9,220 bases of DNA from Minisyncoccota bacterium. Lineage in GTDB: Bacteria > Patescibacteriota > Minisyncoccia > Phycocordibacterales > Phycocordibacteraceae. Location: assembly GCA_022844065.1 (NCBI GenBank), contig JALHML010000013.1, positions 1 to 9,220 of the forward strand. The letters run 5' to 3'. Positions 5,632 through 9,220 of the stretch are shown here, piece by piece. Position 1 is the stretch's first letter. Each line of letters starts with the position of its first letter. Under the pieces are notes generated by a model, which made no database searches, was not told where the DNA came from, and was given only the letters and a program-made list of their open reading frames with translations. Made by a program: the position numbers and the translations under genes.

Positions 5632-5683
5632 GGTGTTTATCCCTTGTTGCTTCTAGACAAAAGCTAGCATACGTTGCAGAAAG

Positions 5684-5719
5684 GTTCCAACATCGTCCCA
5701 GAAAGCATTGCTCAGCAAA
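5684..5719 (+). repeat. Intergenic array repeat R3 (with 6-nt insertion)
   Basis: Left block GTTCCAACATCGTCCCA is perfect. The centre is AGAAAGCATTGCT, 6 nt longer than in R1, followed by CAGCAAA. The left block is thus the better conserved half. Confidence 0.85.
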
Positions 5720-5773
5720 AGATTTTGTTGTACTGTCACCCTGACTTGAACCTTCATATAGGAGTCTGAGACG

Positions 5774-6127
5774 ATGAGCGTCAGGGCCACATACAAGATA
5801 CGCGTCCCAAAGACCATGCATCAACAGCTTTATCGGCTCGCTCAGCGTACCGATAAAAGCGTCAATGGGCTGGTTGTGATTCTGCTGGACTCGGCGATCG
5901 CCAACGAACGAAGCACGGAACTGAAAGAGTTGAGTCTTCTGAAGGGCGAGCCTAAAATGCGTCCAAATCCATTCCCTGGAAGATGGGTGCAAGTCATGCC
6001 GATTCCGCTTCACGACAGAATCTTCGCCGCGGCGAAGGAAGAGGGAGTGAGTATAAACCTGCTCATAAATACTCTCTTATGCCGAGAGCTGGGTTGGCTG
6101 GAAAGGAATCTTGCAATCGATCGTTAG
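5774..6127 (+). CDS. Tandem ribbon-helix-helix protein, probable DNA-binding regulator
   Basis: A 117-aa protein with two ribbon-helix-helix-like units in one chain. Unit 1, residues about 5-42: ATYKIRVPKTMHQQLYRLAQ then KSVNGLVVILLDSAI, the classic strand 'IRVP' followed by two helices as in Arc/MetJ/HicB/CopG-type regulators. Unit 2, about 69-107: GRWVQVMPIPLHDRIFAAAK then GVSINLLINTLLCRELGW, again strand, helix, turn, helix. RHH proteins normally dimerise to form the DNA-binding ribbon, so two units in one chain could fold as an internal dimer. Function: likely transcriptional regulator, target unknown; a lone antitoxin is an alternative, but no toxin gene is beside it. The start is supported by TAGGAG about 9 nt upstream. 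A hairpin terminator follows, then repeat R4. Confidence 0.75.
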   Translation: MSVRATYKIRVPKTMHQQLYRLAQRTDKSVNGLVVILLDSAIANERSTELKELSLLKGEPKMRPNPFPGRWVQVMPIPLHDRIFAAAKEEGVSINLLINTLLCRELGWLERNLAIDR

Positions 6128-6131
6128 TTTG

Positions 6132-6165
6132 CCCCGTGGAGAGCACTGCTCACGCGGGGTTCTTC
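6132..6165 (+). terminator. Probable terminator after the RHH gene
   Basis: CCCCGTGGAG can pair with CTCACGCGGGG (with bulges) around AGCACTG, followed by TTCTTC. GC-rich stem but imperfect, with a weak T tract. Confidence 0.6.
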
Positions 6166-6175
6166 ATATATAAAG

Positions 6176-6205
6176 GTTCCAACATCGTCACAAACAGCCA
6201 GCAAT
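6176..6205 (+). repeat. Intergenic array repeat R4
   Basis: GTTCCAACATCGTC with ACAAACAG in place of CCAGACTG, then CCAGCAAT. Right end is followed directly by the Nudix promoter. Confidence 0.9.
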
Positions 6206-6207
6206 AT

Positions 6208-6216
6208 TGATATACT
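6208..6216 (+). promoter_or_regulatory. Extended -10 promoter of the Nudix gene, leaderless
   Basis: TGATATACT lies 2 nt after repeat R4 and ends 6 nt before ATG 6223. No Shine-Dalgarno is present. Confidence 0.6.
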
Positions 6217-6222
6217 CGAAAC

Positions 6223-6627
6223 ATGAAACTGAGCCCGGTGTACATGAGCCAAAAGACCTTCGTCTTTAATTCAGAAGGAAAGTTTCTTACGCTTCTACGT
6301 ACAGCAACGGCTCCTACTCGGCCACTTAAATGGGATCTGCCAGGAGGTGCTTATGAAGTCGGTGAATCTCCAGTTGAGGGTGCCGAACGCGAGATACTTG
6401 AGGAGACTGGCTTGGAGGTAAAGAATACTCAACCCCTTTGTCTTGTTGGTGAGCTTAACGAGAATAAGGACTGGTGCGTAACCGTTGCGTACCGTGCCGA
6501 AGCCGAAGGAGTGGACGTAAGTTTGAGTTTTGAACACCAAGAATATCGCTGGGTAAGTAAGGAGGAATTTCTCACATTAGACTCTTCTGATAAATGGAAG
6601 AATATAGCTCAGGAGAATCTCGCATAA
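6223..6627 (+). CDS. Nudix hydrolase
   Basis: A 134-aa single-domain Nudix protein. Nudix enzymes cleave nucleoside diphosphates linked to another group, such as oxidised dNTPs, ADP-ribose or nucleotide sugars, using Mg or Mn. The Nudix box is perfect at residues 42-64: G42-x5-E48-x7-R56-E57-I58-L59-E60-E61-T62-G63-L64. Before it, WDLPGG (37-42) is typical of MutT-like members. The C-terminal HQEYRWVSKEEFLTL (108-122) is the usual end of the fold. The substrate cannot be told from sequence. ATG 6223 is chosen because it lies 6 nt from a consensus extended -10; the in-frame ATG at 6244 is an alternative. The stop TAA is 2 nt before repeat R5, so this gene fills its repeat-to-repeat module (R4-R5, 424 bp between repeats) almost completely. 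Confidence 0.95.
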   Translation: MKLSPVYMSQKTFVFNSEGKFLTLLRTATAPTRPLKWDLPGGAYEVGESPVEGAEREILEETGLEVKNTQPLCLVGELNENKDWCVTVAYRAEAEGVDVSLSFEHQEYRWVSKEEFLTLDSSDKWKNIAQENLA

Positions 6628-6629
6628 GG

Positions 6630-6659
6630 GTTCCAACATCGTCCCAGACTGCCAGCAAT
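6630..6659 (+). repeat. Intergenic array repeat R5
   Basis: Full consensus copy, identical to R1 over 30 bp. It fills the whole gap between the converging Nudix and PIG-L genes: 2 nt from the Nudix stop on the left and directly abutting the PIG-L stop on the right. Confidence 0.93.
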
Positions 6660-7418
6660 CTATAAAATCTTATACAAGACCTCACAGTACTCGAACTCCG
6701 TTTTGAATAGCTCTGCCTGTCCTTTGGAGAACTCCATGATTCGGGAAGGGAGGTTGCCTCCGCCAAAAAGTTCAAGGGGTCCAATCTGTGATTCATATAA
6801 CTTAATTGCCCTTATCTTCTTTAAAACTTCCTCTCGTGAAAGAGGTATGGGTACTATTTCCGTATTAGCCCCAGTTATTATTTTCTCTTTCAGAAGCTCC
6901 TCTCTAGAAATGGTGTAGGCATACGGCAAATCCTGATAAAGGAAGCACTGCATGTCTGCGCCCTCTAGACACGGAATTGCGCTGAGCAACATCTGCTTTG
7001 TGAGGCTGTGATCCCTATGTATTTCTAAGCCGGGAGCATACACATTTACTGGTCGATCTTCATACGATTGCATAAGGGAAAGGAAATCCTCGAGGAGAAG
7101 TTCAGGTAAGCCCTCATCGTTTGATCTCCCAAGCAGGTCAGTACGGTATTGCTGATCCAGATGCTTCAAGTTCACAATCTGCTCCTTGGGTACACCCAAG
7201 AGCTTGAGAGCCGCGTCGTTCTCTTCGTTTCTTGCTTTATGTGCTTTGTCGCTATTGAGGAACCCTGAAGCAAGATCCCAAGGGGTTGGGCGTGCAGTAG
7301 CAGGCTTTCCTGCAAAGAATGTAACAACCGTAGACGCAGCGCCATGTTGTGCTAAGAGACCTCCAAGAGAAAGCACGGCATCGTCAAAGTGAGGAGAGAG
7401 GATTATGTTGTGTCTCAT
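6660..7418 (-). CDS. PIG-L/LmbE family deacetylase
   Basis: A 252-aa enzyme of the PIG-L (LmbE) fold, zinc-dependent N-deacetylases acting on N-acetylglucosaminyl compounds and related sugars. Signatures: SPHFDDAVLSLGG at residues 8-20 (family (H)PDDE; H10, D12, D13 are expected metal and catalytic residues); ARNEENDAALKLLGV at 62-76 (family RxxExxxAxxxLG); APGLEIHRDHSLTKQML at 128-144, where H134, D136 and H137 give the third metal ligand region. No signal peptide, so cytoplasmic. The substrate is unknown; in bacteria these enzymes serve thiol cofactor synthesis, glycan editing or antibiotic tailoring. The SPHxDD rather than AHPDDE form is shared by some members of the family. The stop codon directly touches repeat R5. 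There is no Shine-Dalgarno; a TATACT lies 11 nt before the ATG. Together with the HEPN-like gene it seems lower in GC than its neighbours. Confidence 0.9.
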   Translation of the reverse strand: MRHNIILSPHFDDAVLSLGGLLAQHGAASTVVTFFAGKPATARPTPWDLASGFLNSDKAHKARNEENDAALKLLGVPKEQIVNLKHLDQQYRTDLLGRSNDEGLPELLLEDFLSLMQSYEDRPVNVYAPGLEIHRDHSLTKQMLLSAIPCLEGADMQCFLYQDLPYAYTISREELLKEKIITGANTEIVPIPLSREEVLKKIRAIKLYESQIGPLELFGGGNLPSRIMEFSKGQAELFKTEFEYCEVLYKIL

Positions 7419-7429
7419 ATATGCTTAGA

Positions 7430-7435
7430 AGTATA
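7430..7435 (-). promoter_or_regulatory. -10 box of the PIG-L gene
   Basis: TATACT on the minus strand ends 11 nt before ATG 7418, predicting a leader of only about 4-5 nt. No Shine-Dalgarno fits. Confidence 0.4.
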
Positions 7436-7454
7436 TATCGTGCTTCCGGTACTG

Positions 7455-7484
7455 GTTCCAACATCGTCCCAGATACCCAGCAAT
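7455..7484 (+). repeat. Intergenic array repeat R6
   Basis: Perfect left block GTTCCAACATCGTCCCA, centre GATACC, right block CAGCAAT. It lies between the PIG-L promoter and the terminator of the next minus-strand gene. Confidence 0.92.
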
Positions 7485-7492
7485 ATTTGTAT

Positions 7493-7549
7493 AAAAAGAA
7501 GCCGCCCGGAGGAGCGGCGAAGAATACTCCTCCGGGCGCTTCGGGCGGC
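7493..7549 (-). terminator. Strong terminator of the 7878 minus-strand gene
   Basis: Perfect 11-bp stem GCCCGGAGGAG / CTCCTCCGGGC (7504-7514 with 7527-7537). On the minus strand it is followed by GGCTTCTTTTTAT. An alternative outer pairing, GCCGCCC / GGGCGGC (7501-7507 with 7543-7549), starts at the stop codon itself. Confidence 0.92.
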
Positions 7550-7878
7550 TAGCGAACAAGCTTGGCTTTCAGTTCTCCGCTCCAGAAACGGAGTCGATAT
7601 TTCGCAGGTGTCCGATCACCCACGGATACGCGTTCGAAGAAACGTCGCGAGACTTCGATTTCACATTCACCGTGAGGGGTGTTCAGTGTCACGAAGTAGA
7701 ACGTGCCCAGATGGCGTTCAGGGACAAATCCTGCGGCGCCACCTGAAAAAAGGTGTCCGACCAGACGATGTTCGCGCTTGTCGATCACCTCAAGCTTTGA
7801 GAATGACCACGTTGGCCCGAGACCGAAAAGTGAAGCGCGGCGAATGACAGGATTTTCTGTTGCTACTGAATCGGTCAT
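7549..7878 (-). CDS. Hypothetical 109-aa beta-rich protein
   Basis: Unknown family. The 109-aa protein has a short polar N-terminus (MTDSVATENPVIRRASLFGL) and then alternating hydrophobic stretches that suggest a small beta barrel: TWSFSKLEVIDKR, HLGTFYFVTLNT, GECEIEVSRRFFERVSVGD and KYRLRFWSGELKAKLV. The phrase FERVSVGD followed by a basic strand is reminiscent of OB- or SH3-like small barrels, but I cannot assign one. ATG 7878 is chosen because AAGGAGGT, an almost perfect Shine-Dalgarno, ends 4 nt before it; an adjacent TTG at 7881 would be too close. Its stop overlaps the start of its terminator hairpin. It stands alone between repeats R6 and R7. Confidence 0.7.
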   Translation of the reverse strand: MTDSVATENPVIRRASLFGLGPTWSFSKLEVIDKREHRLVGHLFSGGAAGFVPERHLGTFYFVTLNTPHGECEIEVSRRFFERVSVGDRTPAKYRLRFWSGELKAKLVR

Positions 7879-7907
7879 CAAGACCTCCTTCCAAGGAACC
7901 TAGACAG

Positions 7908-7935
7908 ACACTACATTACAAATTGCTATAGTCAA
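7908..7935 (-). promoter_or_regulatory. Possible -35/-10 promoter of the 7878 gene
   Basis: On the minus strand TTGACT (7935-7930) and TAGTGT (7913-7908) are 16 nt apart. The -35 is good, the -10 weak. This gives a leader of about 25 nt with AAGGAGGT. Confidence 0.4.
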
Positions 7936-7943
7936 GGATATGG

Positions 7944-7973
7944 GTTCCAACATCGTCCCAGACTGCCAGCTTT
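7944..7973 (+). repeat. Intergenic array repeat R7
   Basis: Identical to R1 and R5 up to CCAGC, then TTT in place of AAT. It lies between the divergent 7878 (minus) and 8078 (plus) genes. Confidence 0.92.
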
Positions 7974-7974
7974 A

Positions 7975-8077
7975 TTGCTCAAGTACAGATCAAGGTATAC
8001 CCTGTGCTCGGCGACAGCCAAGGTAGTAATGCCTGTACATTCACACATCCCGACAGGGATACAGAAAGGTTACGGAA
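7975..8077 (+). promoter_or_regulatory. Possible promoter and leader of the 8078 gene
   Basis: TTGCTC (7975) and TATACC (7996-8001) are 15 nt apart, a weak promoter. The leader of about 70 nt holds two alternative short hairpins, ATCCC-GACA-GGGAT (centred near 8052) and CCTGT / ACAGG enclosing part of it, before the AAAGG ribosome site. Confidence 0.3.
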
Positions 8078-8539
8078 ATGAATCCGACAGTCGAAACCCT
8101 CGTTCGAGGATCTGCAGGGATCAATCGAATGAATACTGAGATTCAGCAGGTAACGAGCTTGCTGTTCGGACTCGCGGGCCATCCGCGTTCCCATAAAATT
8201 CGACATCTCTATGACGGGGTCACGAATACCTTCCATACACGATTAGGGGATTTTGAAGCCTCAGGATGCGTTTGGGAGATCTGGTGGTACAAGGAAAAGT
8301 TCCATACACGCTGCCTCGTCCAGAACGAACATCACCACACCTTGCATCAGTTATACGTGAGCGACGCTCAAGCCCTCGACGGCTTTAAGAATCGTCAGCA
8401 CGCAGAACCCGTACGCTGGGCCGAGGGTGTGCTCGAGGCCCATGAAATGCTCCAAGTGTTTGTTGACGGGATGTTCCGTGACTTTCAGCTAGGTCACACT
8501 ATACGTTCATACGTCAAAGCAGCCGAGTTCGTCTCGTGA
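8078..8539 (+). CDS. Hypothetical 153-aa His-rich protein
   Basis: Unknown family. The 153-aa soluble protein is notably rich in His and Trp: VWEIWWYKEKFHTRCLVQNE, then HHHTLHQLYVSDAQALDGF, and HEMLQVFVDGMFRDFQLGH near the end. The HHH run and the other histidines could bind metal, but the pattern fits no metal family I can name. N-terminal half: MNPTVETLVRGSAGINRMNT, then a probable helix IQQVTSLLFGLAG; the C-terminal third looks helical (WAEGVLEAHEMLQVFVDG). ATG 8078 is preceded by AAAGG at about 10 nt. The TGA stop is followed within a few bases by a terminator hairpin. It shares the R7-R8 module with the kinase gene but has its own terminator, so the two are separate units. Confidence 0.7.
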   Translation: MNPTVETLVRGSAGINRMNTEIQQVTSLLFGLAGHPRSHKIRHLYDGVTNTFHTRLGDFEASGCVWEIWWYKEKFHTRCLVQNEHHHTLHQLYVSDAQALDGFKNRQHAEPVRWAEGVLEAHEMLQVFVDGMFRDFQLGHTIRSYVKAAEFVS

Positions 8540-8545
8540 CTGCAG

Positions 8546-8584
8546 GCCGCTGATATTCGAAAGGATGTTGGCGGCTTTCGTTTT
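8546..8584 (+). terminator. Terminator after the 8078 gene
   Basis: 13-bp stem GCCGCTGATATTC / GGATGTTGGCGGC with four or five G:T pairs and a GAAA tetraloop, then TTTCGTTTT. Confidence 0.9.
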
Positions 8585-8590
8585 GATTAC

Positions 8591-8619
8591 ATATTGTCTC
8601 AGTCAACTCGATATTGTCT
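8591..8619 (+). repeat. 9-bp direct repeat upstream of the kinase gene
   Basis: ATATTGTCT occurs at 8591-8599 and again at 8611-8619, 20 bp apart (about two helical turns), just upstream of the -10 box at 8629. A possible operator or activator site. Confidence 0.4.
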
Positions 8620-8628
8620 TCGAGAGGG

Positions 8629-8634
8629 TATAGA
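8629..8634 (+). promoter_or_regulatory. -10 box of the kinase gene, near-leaderless
   Basis: TATAGA ends 8 nt before ATG 8643. No Shine-Dalgarno is placed correctly (GAGAGGG lies upstream of the -10). Confidence 0.4.
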
Positions 8635-8642
8635 GTTCCTGT

Positions 8643-9167
8643 ATGCCTCGTCCAATCCTCATTGCAACCATGGGATACCCCGGTTCTGGGAAGACTCACT
8701 TTTCTGAAAAATTAGCGGAGCAAGAAGGATTCGTTCATCTAAACGCAGATCGAGAAAGATTGAGACTTTTTAAAAAGCCGCAGTATACGAAGAAGGAACA
8801 TCTCGCTCTCTCAGTAGCCATGGACCGCGTCGCTGAAGAACTTCTTCTGCAAGGAAAAAGTGTTATCTACGATGTAAATTTTAGTAGACGAATACATCGA
8901 GAGAGAGTTCAAGCGATCGCCGAGAGGGCAAATGCTGAGTACCGTCTAGTGCATCTCGTAACCAGTGAGCCTGTTGCGCTTGAGAGACTAAAGGTACGTG
9001 GAAGAAATACTGAACAAGATCCAGAACTTTATCGCCCGATTGATCTCCAAATATTTCATAGGATGAAAGCTGAAGTCGAGGAGCCTCACTCGTCAGAGCC
9101 AGTAATTAAGATAGATGGGGAGTCTTCATTTGAAGAACAGCTGGAGCAGTTTAGGAAATCCTTATAA
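8643..9167 (+). CDS. P-loop ATPase/kinase of the AAA_33 (zeta/PNK-like) type
   Basis: A 174-aa P-loop protein. Walker A is GYPGSGKT at residues 11-18, right after the first strand ILIATM. Then FVHLNADRERLRLF (30-43) carries an Asp at the place where related kinases bind substrate or act as base, and GKSVIYDVNFSRRIHRERV (71-89) is the second-strand region with D77, comparable to Walker B of this group. LVHLVTSEPVALERLKVRG (102-120) ends in the lid with arginines (RGR). This layout matches small ATP-dependent kinases grouped as AAA_33, which include zeta-toxin-like and polynucleotide-kinase-like proteins. The phosphate acceptor is unknown. A zeta toxin is possible, but no epsilon antitoxin is adjacent. 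The start follows a -10 box by 8 nt. The stop TAA is 2 nt before repeat R8, as for the cupin and Nudix genes. Confidence 0.88.
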   Translation: MPRPILIATMGYPGSGKTHFSEKLAEQEGFVHLNADRERLRLFKKPQYTKKEHLALSVAMDRVAEELLLQGKSVIYDVNFSRRIHRERVQAIAERANAEYRLVHLVTSEPVALERLKVRGRNTEQDPELYRPIDLQIFHRMKAEVEEPHSSEPVIKIDGESSFEEQLEQFRKSL

Positions 9168-9169
9168 GC

Positions 9170-9199
9170 GTTCCAACATCATTCTAGACCGCCGACAGG
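9170..9199 (+). repeat. Intergenic array repeat R8 (most diverged)
   Basis: GTTCCAACATC matches, followed by ATTCTAGACCGCC for GTCCCAGACTGCC; the right block is not recognisable. It begins 2 nt after the kinase stop. The last bases of the window (AAGGAAGCCCCCGAC) show nothing further. Confidence 0.75.
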
Positions 9200-9220
9200 A
9201 TTTTTAAGGAAGCCCCCGAC

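Noticed and set aside
5324..6013. 229-aa minus-strand ORF
   Set aside because: Runs through two terminators, the 64-aa gene, repeat R3 and the RHH gene; composition is not protein-like.
4245..9199. CRISPR array
   Set aside because: The repeats are 454-1226 bp apart with genes between them and their right halves vary; CRISPR spacers are about 30-40 bp.
4245..9199. Classical integron attC sites
   Set aside because: The left block on the minus strand reads GTTGGAA, which misses the final pyrimidine of GTTRRRY, and I found no paired RYYYAAC / GTTRRRY at the usual distance. Genes also lie in both orientations with their own promoters, and no integrase is in the window.
1..9220. Insertion sequence, transposase, integrase or phage gene
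   Set aside because: No ORF shows transposase, recombinase or phage structural motifs, and no terminal inverted repeats were seen.

Overview
This window reads as a piece of chromosome from a small-genome bacterium, most likely a member of the Candidate Phyla Radiation (Patescibacteria). I infer this from three things: a very short UvrC lacking both the iron-sulphur cysteines and the C-terminal HhH region, many genes with no ribosome binding site and a -10 box almost touching the start codon, and dense packing of small genes. The phylum is an inference, not a proof. Stop codons TAA, TAG and TGA all appear to be used.

Left part (1-3004), housekeeping: the 3' end of uvrA, a small unknown gene with its own promoter and terminator, a minimal uvrC, ddl (D-Ala-D-Ala ligase) and a tRNA-Ala(TGC). 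All are on the + strand. uvrA and uvrC belong to nucleotide excision repair; ddl belongs to peptidoglycan synthesis.

Middle (3005-3610): a weak terminator after the tRNA, then a 266-nt noncoding stretch with a consensus -10 and several potential hairpins, then a 77-aa unknown gene with a good Shine-Dalgarno site and a strong terminator.

Right part (3611-9220), accessory array: a series of short genes in both orientations, separated by at least eight copies of a roughly 30-bp direct repeat (left block GTTCCAACATCGTCCCA, right block CAGCAAT), all in the same orientation. Repeats often abut the stop codons. The modules carry a HEPN-like protein; a DUF1653 protein with a cupin; a stand-alone ClpX-type zinc finger with a 64-aa protein; a tandem ribbon-helix-helix protein; a Nudix hydrolase; a PIG-L/LmbE deacetylase; an unknown 109-aa protein; and an unknown 153-aa protein with a P-loop kinase. 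Most modules carry their own promoters, and several carry terminators. This looks like a cassette array comparable in logic to an integron, but the repeat does not match attC and no recombinase is in view. It is the most interesting feature of the window.

Gene expression seems to use two modes. uvrC, ddl, the HEPN-like gene, DUF1653, cupin, Nudix and kinase genes have a -10 box ending 6-8 nt before the ATG and no Shine-Dalgarno, so they probably make leaderless mRNAs; the PIG-L gene is close to this. The other small, mostly unknown genes have conventional leaders with Shine-Dalgarno sites.
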